Below are positions 1 through 7,211 of a stretch of 15,039 nt of DNA, in pieces. The notes beneath the pieces were generated by a model. The model made no database searches and had not been told where the DNA came from. It worked only from the letters and a program-made list of their open reading frames with translations. The position numbers and the translations under genes were made by a program. The DNA is from WLWS01 sp047638675 (GTDB taxonomy: Bacteria; Pseudomonadota; Gammaproteobacteria; Eutrophobiales; Eutrophobiaceae): assembly GCA_047638675.1 (NCBI GenBank), contig JBLIML010000086.1, forward strand, positions 1 through 15,039. The letters run 5' to 3'. Position 1 is the first letter of the stretch. The number at the start of each line of letters is the position of its first letter.

Positions 1-143
1 GTCATTCCCGCATGTTTTTGGCGGGAATCCAACCCCCGTCATTCCCGCGTGCTTTTGGCAGGAATCCAACCCCCGTCATTCCTGCATGCTTCCTGGCAGG
101 AATCCAACCCCCGTCATTCCCGCGTGCTTCTGGCGGGAATCCA
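1..143. repeat. Tandem array of four palindromic intergenic repeats
   Basis: Four head-to-tail units start at 1, 38, 75 and 113. Each is about 37-38 bp and each begins gtcattcc. Within a unit, attcccgc and gcgggaat (or attcctgc/gcaggaat) form inverted arms around a variable loop of about 9-10 nt, followed by ccaaccccc as a linker. The last unit lacks the linker. Units differ by only a few bases, and changes in one arm are not always matched in the other. This is a REP/dRS3-like palindromic intergenic repeat family. No unique spacers separate the units, so it is not a CRISPR array. A possible role as a transcription terminator or recombination site is inference. Confidence 0.85.
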
Positions 144-270
144 GACGGAAGAAAATGGAAGATAAGATTGATAAATTAGTTCAATCCAGAATAATAGGAA
201 TTATATAAAACAATTGTATCACTGGATTTGCATCCTTAGCTCCGTAAACGCTGCGTCCATGCAGCACTTC

Positions 271-297
271 TCCGCCAAAAGGCTGCGGGAATGACGG
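271..297. repeat. Partial inverted copy of the palindromic repeat
   Basis: The segment tccgccaaaaggctgcggga continues into atgacgg. It is the reverse-orientation end of the same repeat family as the array at 1-143. The left arm is degraded (tccgcc instead of attcccgcc), while the right arm gcgggaatgacgg is intact. Confidence 0.6.
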
Positions 298-378
298 ATT
301 ATTATGATTGTATATGCACGCGCAGGTTCTGCGGGAGATCCAAATATATTAACAGTCTTAATCTACTCCTATCCTTGT

Positions 379-411
379 GGATTCCCGCCAACAGCCTGCG
401 GGAATGACGGT
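379..411. repeat. Palindromic repeat abutting the stop of the Rieske gene
   Basis: A complete inverted-orientation unit has arms attcccgc and gcgggaat around a 9-nt loop. It ends 4 bp from the stop codon of the minus-strand oxygenase gene. In the transcript it would form a strong 3' hairpin, but no T-run follows it, so it is more likely an RNA-stabilising or attenuating stem than a classic intrinsic terminator. Confidence 0.65.
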
Positions 412-415
412 GATT

Positions 416-1687
416 TTATTTCTTATCCGTTGGGGACCAGCCACGTGTTGGTGCCCAATCTCCCCACTTTTGTGTACCACGCATACGTTTGGACACCAGC
501 ATCCGCCATTGCACGATGATGTAGTCGGGGCGGAACAAACGTTCTTTATGCCAGAAGTCTTCATAGTGATAGGCGTGGTGGCTTTGTTCGCGGCCAAAGG
601 CATCAAAATTATTGAACCCCCATTCAGGACCATCGCCGCTAGGATCAGTTTGCTTGTCTGGATCTTGCCAAACGGCAGGTGTGAAGATCTGTTCGCACTC
701 CGTATGAAATTTTTCTATCTCCTCTGGCGTCTCGGCCAGTGTGCCATGAACGATGAAGTATTTATGATGGTCTTCATCTATCGGTGTGAACCATTCGAAA
801 TGCACCAGGTGCGGCGCTGGGAAATGATTAACCTGTAAGGCGCCTGGCAGAAATATACCAACAGTGATGTCGTACTCCGGCGGCGCATCGGGTTGAGCGT
901 TGGGCGCTGTTATCATGACTCCTTCTATTTCGGCGGCCCAGATGTTGGTATCGTCTGCTTTTATAATCCCCCAGGGGCCAGTCTCAGCATCTTGCATCTT
1001 TACGCCATCCTTGCTGCTCGGGTAAGTACTGAGGGGGACGGGGATGTCAGTGGCCTGAAACATACCGGCATTGCGGTGTCCATAGATGTGTGAGGCGTCG
1101 AAGCCGTTCTCTGCGGCGATGCGCCAGTTCCCTCGGACTTTGCTTGCGGTTACGCCATGAAAAACGCGGCCTTCTTCAAGAAAGCGGGGCTGTAAATCTT
1201 CTTCGATGGGTGGCACTGGATCGAGATCACCGATGAACACGAAGACGAGACCATTGATTTCGCGTACGGGATAAGTTTTGTGTTTGAGTTTACCAATGAG
1301 CTTGCTATCCGGTTCGGTCACAATCTGCACCAGGGTGCCGTCACGTACATCGAAGGTAAATCCATGGAACCAGCAGGTAACCGTGTTTTCGGTGTAGCAC
1401 TCAGGACGCGCTGAAAAGGCCACGCCTCGGTGAGGACAGCGATCGGCGATGGCATAAACAGCCCCACCCGCACGCTTGAACAGGAGGCGCTCGCCCAGAA
1501 TGGTTTCACCCTGGCACTTGCCTTCATCAAGATCCTTGCCGAACAGCGCGGCATACCAATGATTCCTGAGACCCAGCGGCGCGTCCAGGTAAGCCTGATA
1601 GGGTTTTTGTCTTTCAATCTTGTCGACGATTTGTTCAGTGTCGTCTTCGTCACCTACTTCCATATTGCTATTTGATTCATCGCTCAT
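416..1687 (-). CDS. Rieske non-haem iron oxygenase alpha subunit, CarAa-like (copy 1)
   Basis: This is the catalytic subunit of a Rieske ring-hydroxylating oxygenase, which inserts oxygen from O2 into an aromatic or related substrate using electrons from a partner ferredoxin or reductase. From the ATG at 1687 it has 423 residues. The [2Fe-2S] ligands are C84/H86 and C105/H108 (CPHRG and CWFHGF). The mononuclear iron site is H200, H204 and D362, with the bridging aspartate D197 in ENGFDASHIYGH. The order and spacing match carbazole 1,9a-dioxygenase CarAa, including LGLRNHWY near the N-terminus. A GTG lies one codon upstream at 1690. The ATG is preferred because a GAGAG sits about 8 nt before it. 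The gene is divergent from a paralogue at 1905. The substrate is not deducible; a monooxygenase or demethylase role is also possible. No ferredoxin or reductase gene is nearby. Confidence 0.92.
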   Translation of the reverse strand: MSDESNSNMEVGDEDDTEQIVDKIERQKPYQAYLDAPLGLRNHWYAALFGKDLDEGKCQGETILGERLLFKRAGGAVYAIADRCPHRGVAFSARPECYTENTVTCWFHGFTFDVRDGTLVQIVTEPDSKLIGKLKHKTYPVREINGLVFVFIGDLDPVPPIEEDLQPRFLEEGRVFHGVTASKVRGNWRIAAENGFDASHIYGHRNAGMFQATDIPVPLSTYPSSKDGVKMQDAETGPWGIIKADDTNIWAAEIEGVMITAPNAQPDAPPEYDITVGIFLPGALQVNHFPAPHLVHFEWFTPIDEDHHKYFIVHGTLAETPEEIEKFHTECEQIFTPAVWQDPDKQTDPSGDGPEWGFNNFDAFGREQSHHAYHYEDFWHKERLFRPDYIIVQWRMLVSKRMRGTQKWGDWAPTRGWSPTDKK

Positions 1688-1816
1688 CACATAAACTCTC
1701 TCATCAAGGACGCCAGGGTAGAGGTCGCTAAGTCGTTAAAAGATAACAGAGACTTTTCACTTATAAAATCTATTTATTGACCAAAGAAGGCTGATCTTAT
1801 GGTTTTGTCTACTTGC

Positions 1817-1844
1817 TTGAAGTCGATACGCAACCTAGTATATA
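1817..1844 (+). promoter_or_regulatory. Candidate promoter for the plus-strand catabolic genes
   Basis: TTGAAG (1817-1822) and TATATA (1839-1844) are separated by 16 bp, which resembles a sigma-70 promoter. It lies in the 217-bp gap between the divergent oxygenase genes, about 60 bp before the ATG at 1905. No regulator gene or clear operator is visible in this gap. Confidence 0.35.
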
Positions 1845-1904
1845 GCCCTATTGCGATCCAGCCAGACATATCAATCAATCCACTAACTAAGCTAAATTGA
1901 CCTT

Positions 1905-3128
1905 ATGTCCTCTACCAGGAAATCAAAACCTCTACCATGGCAAGCCTATGTCGATGCCAATCTTGGATTTCGTAACCATTGGTACCCGGCTTTTTTTAGC
2001 TGCGACTTAAAAGAAGCCGATATCAGCGAGGGATTGGGGGAACCCGTCTCCCAGGTACGCACTGAAATCATGCTGGGAGAACGGATTTTATTTCGCCGCA
2101 TCGACGGGAAAATATATGCCATCCATGACCAATGCATACATAAGGGCGTCGCATTTTCAAAAAAACCAGAGTGCTATTCCAAAGGCACGATAAGTTGCTG
2201 GTATCACGGTTTTACCTACGACATGCGTAATGGTCAACTGGTGAATATCATTACGGATCCTGAAAGCACCTTGATTGGACGAAATCGAATCAGGACTTAT
2301 CCAGTTCAGGAAGCCAAAGGTATGGTGTTTATCTTTGTCGGGGATATCGACCCGCCACCTTTGGCAACGGATGTGCCGCCAGGTTTTCTTGATGATGATC
2401 TGAGCGTTTATCCGAAGGGCTGGTCGAAAGAAGTCGCCTGCGATTGGCGTCTCGGTGCAGAGAACGGCTTCGATCCGGCGCATGCCTATATGCACAGAAA
2501 TTCACCCCTGGTGCGTGGCTTCAAAGTCCCAACATTATTAGGCGATGCAGGTCTTGGCGAAGATGGTGGCATGGAAATAATCAATGCCGGGCGAGAAGAC
2601 AATGGACCTTGCGGTGTACGACTAATACGGGGAGCAGGGCGGCCCATCTGGGAAGTGGAAGTGGCCGATGGCCAGAAACTAAAGGCACGCTACCTGCCAG
2701 ATGAGGCGGGAACCATGCAGGGCATGATTCCTGAAGTGGGTATCTGGATGCCCGGTGTCCTACGCGTCGATCCTTTTCCTGCACCTCACATCGTCCATTT
2801 CGAATGGTATGTGCCCGTCACCGAACGCAGCCACCGTTATATGATTACCTGGGCATCGAAAACAGAAGATGAACATGCAGAAAAGCGCTTCCACGATGAG
2901 GTCACCTATTTATGGCGGGATTTCGTACCGGAGAAGTTTAATAACGAAGATGTGTTTGCACGAGAAGCCATGGATGAATTTTATGGCAAAGAAGACGGCT
3001 GGCATCGCGAGAGCCTGTTTGGCCCGGACGTATTAGTCACGGCCTGGCGCAATCTATGTTCCAATGCCAATCGTGGTATACAACATTTACCTTATGGCCC
3101 AGCATTACGAACCAAATCAGAGGTCTGA
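1905..3128 (+). CDS. Rieske non-haem iron oxygenase alpha subunit, CarAa-like (copy 2)
   Basis: This second terminal-oxygenase alpha subunit has 407 residues and belongs to the same family as the divergent gene. Rieske ligands are C77/H79 (CIHKG) and C98/H101 (CWYHGF). The catalytic iron site is H193, H197 and D349, with bridging D190 in ENGFDPAHAYMH. It is closer to CarAa than copy 1: it shares the PVQEAKG, GDxDPPPLA, FNNxD and AREAM blocks, and carbazole-type enzymes work as homotrimers without a beta subunit. No beta subunit is present here either. An insertion around residues 41-53 (SEGLGEPVSQVR), before the Rieske domain, is absent from copy 1. The ATG has little Shine-Dalgarno sequence. 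A 241-bp repeat-bearing gap separates it from the downstream amidase. All catalytic residues are present, so it should be active. The substrate is unknown. Confidence 0.93.
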   Translation: MSSTRKSKPLPWQAYVDANLGFRNHWYPAFFSCDLKEADISEGLGEPVSQVRTEIMLGERILFRRIDGKIYAIHDQCIHKGVAFSKKPECYSKGTISCWYHGFTYDMRNGQLVNIITDPESTLIGRNRIRTYPVQEAKGMVFIFVGDIDPPPLATDVPPGFLDDDLSVYPKGWSKEVACDWRLGAENGFDPAHAYMHRNSPLVRGFKVPTLLGDAGLGEDGGMEIINAGREDNGPCGVRLIRGAGRPIWEVEVADGQKLKARYLPDEAGTMQGMIPEVGIWMPGVLRVDPFPAPHIVHFEWYVPVTERSHRYMITWASKTEDEHAEKRFHDEVTYLWRDFVPEKFNNEDVFAREAMDEFYGKEDGWHRESLFGPDVLVTAWRNLCSNANRGIQHLPYGPALRTKSEV

Positions 3129-3155
3129 ATCGCGCGGAGCAAAATATTTATTCAC

Positions 3156-3260
3156 CACTTATTTGTCATACCGATAAAAGTGCCTTGTCTTAACGACCAA
3201 AGTGCCTTGTCATACCGACCAGCGCGGAGGTATCTTGCCACGATGCCGAGCCATGACGAC
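3156..3260. repeat. Short tandem 22-bp repeats and a REP-like tail
   Basis: Two near-identical 22-bp units (3177-3198 and 3199-3220) begin aaagtgccttgtc and end cgacc. A more diverged unit (3156-3176, containing tttgtcataccgata) precedes them. The last unit runs into an agcgcggaggtatcttgcc segment, which resembles common proteobacterial intergenic repeats. No ORF is seen. It separates the oxygenase gene from the amidase gene. Confidence 0.55.
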
Positions 3261-3264
3261 TTGT

Positions 3265-3277
3265 CTGACTTAGTCAG
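3265..3277. promoter_or_regulatory. Small inverted repeat upstream of the amidase gene
   Basis: ctgac-tta-gtcag is a perfect 5-bp inverted repeat about 95 bp before the amidase start. It could be an operator for a regulator of the amidase-ligase-reductase genes. At this length, chance is also possible. Confidence 0.25.
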
Positions 3278-3369
3278 AATTTCTCAATTTTTGATGCGCG
3301 CTTGTCAATACGGTTTTTTTACTTTAGTTTTATAATCCATCCAGGTTTTGGTCAAACGAGTACACCCTT

Positions 3370-4461
3370 ATGGCATTAATTTGTAAGCACGGCAGCACAC
3401 GAGAAAGCGCAATCCACGGCGCCCTGCACCGTCTGGACGCGACCCCGAAGACAGTGCACTGGGGATACTTTGACCCGGCATTGGCACCGGCTATTCGCGT
3501 GAAGAGTGGCGACCTGCTACAGGTTCAGGCTGTAAGTCATCATGCGGGCGATGCGCCTGATCTGATGATGGACAAGTCCGTCGAAACCATTTTTAGCGAA
3601 GTGCCAGTAGCAGATCGCTATCCCGGTGTGCATATTCTCACCGGACCCATTTATATTGAGGATGCCAAACCTGGCGACATGCTTGAGGTGCGTTATTTGC
3701 AGATGATCCCGCGCTTCAACTACGGCTCTAACCTGGCCGCAAACTGGGGCTACCTTTACAAAGAGTTTGGTGAGAAAGAGCGAATTACCATTTATGAGCT
3801 TGACCCTAATGCCAATGTTGCCAAAGCACTCTATGCCTACGACTTTGAGGGAAAATACGAAACGCCCGGCACCATCACTCACTGTCCTGAATGTGATCGA
3901 CAGTCCGCCCTCGAAGGCATACGTATTCCAGTAAAACCGCATCTCGGTACCGCGGGCGTTGCCCCCAATGTCCATGGTCGACTCAGTTCCATCCCCCCCG
4001 GCACCCATGGCGGTAACATAGACAACTGGCGCATCGGCGCTGGTTCTACCATGTATTACCCCGTTGCCGTCGATGGTGCGCTTTTTTCGGTAGGTGATCC
4101 GCACATCTCGCAAGGAGACGGAGAATTGAGCGGAACGGCCATCGAGGCTTCACTCGATGTGCTGTTTCAAGTGGTCTTACGTAAAGATTTCAGTTTTCCC
4201 ACACCACTGCTGGAGACACCAAACTGGTGGATTGTCCATGGCTTTGGTGATGACCTTGACGACGCCATGCGAGCTGCGTCATTGGATATGCTGGAGCTGC
4301 TTTGTGATCATCATGATCTGTCGCGCAATGATGCTTATTCGTTAATGAGCATCGCCGCTGATTTCGCGGTGACTCAGGTTGTTGATGGTACGCAGGGGAT
4401 CCACGTTCGTATACCGAGAAGCATCTTTCCGAATAAAGGTGTTGTGCAGGATATCAGCTGA
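3370..4461 (+). CDS. Acetamidase/formamidase family amidohydrolase
   Basis: This cytoplasmic amidohydrolase of the FmdA/AmdA family would hydrolyse a small amide to the acid and ammonia. It has 363 residues. The family blocks are present in order: a beta-rich N-terminal half with VKSGDLLQV at 44-52, GPIYIEDAKPGD at 92-103, HLGTAGVAP at 191-199, GTHGGNID at 211-218 and the signature GDPHISQGDGEL at 242-253, followed by SGTAIE. The length is normal or a little short for the family. The ATG has no strong ribosome-binding site. It precedes the acyl-CoA ligase by 56 bp and probably shares its transcript. Next to ring oxygenases, an amide product of ring or side-chain oxidation is a plausible substrate, but that is inference. 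Formamide or acetamide as the physiological substrate is not shown. Confidence 0.9.
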   Translation: MALICKHGSTRESAIHGALHRLDATPKTVHWGYFDPALAPAIRVKSGDLLQVQAVSHHAGDAPDLMMDKSVETIFSEVPVADRYPGVHILTGPIYIEDAKPGDMLEVRYLQMIPRFNYGSNLAANWGYLYKEFGEKERITIYELDPNANVAKALYAYDFEGKYETPGTITHCPECDRQSALEGIRIPVKPHLGTAGVAPNVHGRLSSIPPGTHGGNIDNWRIGAGSTMYYPVAVDGALFSVGDPHISQGDGELSGTAIEASLDVLFQVVLRKDFSFPTPLLETPNWWIVHGFGDDLDDAMRAASLDMLELLCDHHDLSRNDAYSLMSIAADFAVTQVVDGTQGIHVRIPRSIFPNKGVVQDIS

Positions 4462-4517
4462 GGTTTCGTTTTTATTATTCATTTACCCATGTCTTAAAAA
4501 ACTAGTAGGGAATTCGC

Positions 4518-6050
4518 GTGCTTGAAGTCAACACACTAATCGATCTAATTAACTCTGTCGGTAAGTCCGATAATATCGCCATTCGTGCCCACGAACGGCC
4601 TTCACTGACTTACTCTGGATTAGAGAGCCAGATCAAGACAATAATAAACTCACTCAACGATCTGGGTATCGGTCGAAACGATCGGGTTGCCATCGTATTA
4701 CCGAACGGGCCGGAGATGGCCACCGCATTTCTTGCCATTGCCACGGGTGCCACGGCTGCGCCGCTTAATCCTGCCTACCGAGCTGAAGAATTCAAATTCT
4801 ACCTGGACGATCTAAACGCATGTGCACTTGTGGTCGATGAGAGTAGTGAGTCGCCGGCACTGGAGGTCGCGAGCGAACAGGGTATTCCCATCTTGCGACT
4901 ATGTGTAGAAGAGGGCGCAGCTGCAGGCAATTTTATCTTACAAGGTGAAGCTATCGACTCAGGTGATCGACAGATTGGAAAGGGTCCAGGTAGCGCAGAC
5001 GACATTGCATTGGTGCTGCACACTTCGGGCACCACCTCACGGCCAAAAATCGTGCCGCTGAGTCAAAGCAATCTATGTGCATCTGCCCGAAATATCGGCA
5101 ATACACTTAGTCTAAGTAAAGACGATTGCTGTTTGAACATCATGCCCTTATTTCATATCCATGGATTGATCGCCGCAGTGCTCTCATCCATCGGCGCCGG
5201 CGCAAGTATTTACGCCACACCAGGCTTCAATGCCTTGAAAGTATTTACCTGGATCACCGATGCGAAACCTTCCTGGTATACCGCAGTGCCGACAATGCAT
5301 CAGGCCATTCTTTCACGGGTGGCGAGGAACAAAGAAGTGCTTGAGCAGATGAAGCTTAGATTTATCCGCTCTTCATCGTCATCCCTTGCACCACAAATAA
5401 TGGAAGAGTTGGAAAGTACCTTTGGCTGCCCCGTCATTGAATCCTATGGCATGACCGAAGCCACACACCAGATGGCCTCCAACTTACTACCACCGGGAAA
5501 ACGCAAAGCGGGTACAGTCGGTATCGCAGCGGGACCTGAGATCTGCGTGATGGATGAGCAAGGTAATATATTGTCATCAGGACAGACGGGAGAGCTGGTT
5601 ATTCGCGGGGATAACGTTACCCCGGGTTATGAGAATAATCCAAAAGCAAACGCCGAAGGTTTTCAGGATGGTTGGTTCCGCACAGGCGATCAGGGTTTCA
5701 TGGATAGCGAAGGCTATGTCACCATTACCGGTCGATTAAAAGAAATCATTAATCGCGGTGGCGAAAAAATTTCACCACGCGAAGTCGATGAAGTGCTTCT
5801 GGATCATCCGGCCATACAACAGGTGGTCACCTTTGCCTATCCCCACAAGCAACTCGGTGAAGATGTTGCCGTCGCTGTCGTACTTGTCGAAGGAGAGAAA
5901 CTGGATGAAAGCGATTTGCGCAATTTCGCCAGAGAAAGACTTGCCGATTTTAAAGTACCAAGGAAGGTCGTGTTTATCGATGAAATTCCCAAAGGCGCGA
6001 CAGGTAAATTGCAACGCATTGGTCTGGCAGAAAAGCTGGGTGTTTCCTAA
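4518..6050 (+). CDS. AMP-forming acyl-CoA ligase, oxalyl-CoA synthetase-like
   Basis: This adenylate-forming ligase makes an acyl-CoA from a carboxylic acid, ATP and CoA. It has 510 residues. The ATP-binding loop is HTSGTTSRPK at 168-177. Later motifs are YGMTEATH (310-317), WFRTGD (386-391) and GRLKEIINRGGEKISP (405-420). The catalytic lysine is K497 in PKGATGK. The TSGTTSRPK form and the MPLFHIHGL and WYTAVPTMHQ blocks resemble the AAE3/Pcs60 oxalyl-CoA synthetase group. One oddity is that the usual glycine after the P-loop lysine is isoleucine (PKIVP rather than PKGVP). The start is the GTG at 4518, with a GGGA ribosome-binding site 7 nt upstream. It lies between the amidase and the reductase, so the amidase product may be its substrate. 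That link is inferred. Malonate-, coumarate- or other acid-CoA ligase activity remains possible. Confidence 0.88.
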   Translation: MLEVNTLIDLINSVGKSDNIAIRAHERPSLTYSGLESQIKTIINSLNDLGIGRNDRVAIVLPNGPEMATAFLAIATGATAAPLNPAYRAEEFKFYLDDLNACALVVDESSESPALEVASEQGIPILRLCVEEGAAAGNFILQGEAIDSGDRQIGKGPGSADDIALVLHTSGTTSRPKIVPLSQSNLCASARNIGNTLSLSKDDCCLNIMPLFHIHGLIAAVLSSIGAGASIYATPGFNALKVFTWITDAKPSWYTAVPTMHQAILSRVARNKEVLEQMKLRFIRSSSSSLAPQIMEELESTFGCPVIESYGMTEATHQMASNLLPPGKRKAGTVGIAAGPEICVMDEQGNILSSGQTGELVIRGDNVTPGYENNPKANAEGFQDGWFRTGDQGFMDSEGYVTITGRLKEIINRGGEKISPREVDEVLLDHPAIQQVVTFAYPHKQLGEDVAVAVVLVEGEKLDESDLRNFARERLADFKVPRKVVFIDEIPKGATGKLQRIGLAEKLGVS

Positions 6051-7031
6051 GTGAAGATTTGCATCTATGGCGCCGGTGCCATCGGCGGATTCCTCGCTTC
6101 AAAGTTAATGTCGACCGAACACGAGATTAGCCTGGTGGCTCGTGGACCTCATCTGGCAGCCATGCGTGAACATGGGCTAAGGCTTCGCACTGCAGATGAG
6201 GAAATTCTCACTCATCCTCGGTGCACAGACAATCCCGCGGAACTGGGGGTGCAGGACTACGTTATCGTCACACTGAAGGCGCATTCAGTACCGAATGTGG
6301 TGGAGCCAATGCAAGCCTTACTTGGATCAGATACCTCGGTGGTCTCTGCTGTGAACGGGTTTCCCTGGTGGTATTTCTACAAACTCGAAAGTCCCTATCA
6401 AAATCACCAGATAGAATGCGTCGATCCCGATGCGGTGCAATGGAAAGGTATCGGTCCGGAACGTGTCATTGGCTGTGTCGTCTACCCGGCATGCGAATTG
6501 AGCGAACCCGGTGTCATTGTGCATAAGGAGGGGGATCGTTTTTCACTTGGTGAGCCCTCCGGAGAAAAGACGGAACGTGTGCAAGCTTTGTCCAGGGCGC
6601 TCATTGAGGCAGGTCTAAAGGCGCCGATACGCCCACGCATTCGCGACGAGATGTGGATCAAGCTCTGGGGAAATCTTTGCTTCAATCCCATCAGTGCGCT
6701 CACACTGGCCACGCTTGATGTTATTGCCACGGATCCCGGCACTCGAGAATTGTCGAGGAAGATGATGTTAGAAGCACAGGCCATCGCTGAAAAGCTCGGG
6801 GTAAAATTCCCCATCGATGTTGATCGCCGAATAGATGGCGCCGCCGCGGTGGGCAAACACAAAACCTCCATGCTGCAGGATCTAGAGTCAGGTCGACCGA
6901 TGGAAATTGATGCTCTGGTAACCGCGGTTCAGGAAATGGGCAGGTTGGTAGCATTACCGACGCCGTCACTTGATGCAGTGCTGGCACTGGTTATTCAACG
7001 TGCTAGACAAGCGGGCTGCTATTCTCGGTAG
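6051..7031 (+). CDS. Ketopantoate reductase (PanE/ApbA) family oxidoreductase
   Basis: This NADPH-dependent reductase is of the 2-dehydropantoate 2-reductase fold (326 residues). The Rossmann motif GAGAIG is at 7-12. The catalytic lysine is K204 in EMWIKLWGN, followed by NPISALT, and SMLQDLESGRPMEID (273-287) is the C-terminal signature. The GTG start directly follows the ligase stop (TAA then GTG), which indicates translational coupling in an operon. PanE-family proteins outside vitamin B5 synthesis often reduce other 2-keto acids in catabolic clusters. Its position after an amidase and a CoA ligase favours that here. An insert at about 104-133, rich in W/Y/F, separates the NADP domain from GPERVIGCVVY and is longer than in simple PanE proteins. 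No partner panB or panC gene is nearby. The substrate is unknown. Confidence 0.88.
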   Translation: MKICIYGAGAIGGFLASKLMSTEHEISLVARGPHLAAMREHGLRLRTADEEILTHPRCTDNPAELGVQDYVIVTLKAHSVPNVVEPMQALLGSDTSVVSAVNGFPWWYFYKLESPYQNHQIECVDPDAVQWKGIGPERVIGCVVYPACELSEPGVIVHKEGDRFSLGEPSGEKTERVQALSRALIEAGLKAPIRPRIRDEMWIKLWGNLCFNPISALTLATLDVIATDPGTRELSRKMMLEAQAIAEKLGVKFPIDVDRRIDGAAAVGKHKTSMLQDLESGRPMEIDALVTAVQEMGRLVALPTPSLDAVLALVIQRARQAGCYSR

Positions 7032-7145
7032 TAGCGATTTTCTTTGCCGTCTACAGTGTTTACCTGTGGATCACCTTCCAAACAAACTCGTAAACCAGAA
7101 ACACCTGCTCCTTTCTACGTAAACTAAAGCTTTCTTCGGTTTTGC

Positions 7146-7162
7146 CGATTAACCGGTAATCG
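7146..7162. promoter_or_regulatory. Inverted repeat upstream of the secretion ATPase gene
   Basis: cgatta-accgg-taatcg is a perfect 6-bp inverted repeat 49 bp before the ATPase start. It lies in the 180-bp gap that separates the catabolic genes from the ATPase. It may be an operator. No convincing -35/-10 pair was identified. Confidence 0.25.
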
Positions 7163-7211
7163 TTCACGGTTTTAGACTGTCCTAAACATCACATTTAAAA
7201 ATAGCGTATTC

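Noticed and set aside
1..143. Possible CRISPR array
   Set aside because: Units follow one another with the same linker and no unique spacers, each unit is itself a palindrome, and no cas gene is in the window.
377..838. Plus-strand 153-codon reading frame
   Set aside because: It is antisense to the well-supported Rieske oxygenase gene and shows no protein family features.
3302..3336. Promoter TTGTCA ... TATAAT before the amidase gene
   Set aside because: The boxes are good, but the spacer is 23 bp, too long for a normal sigma-70 promoter. The TATAAT alone is not enough.
6051..7031. Genuine panE of vitamin B5 synthesis
   Set aside because: The family match is clear, but there are no pantothenate genes nearby, and translational coupling to a CoA ligase in a catabolic cluster points to another keto substrate.
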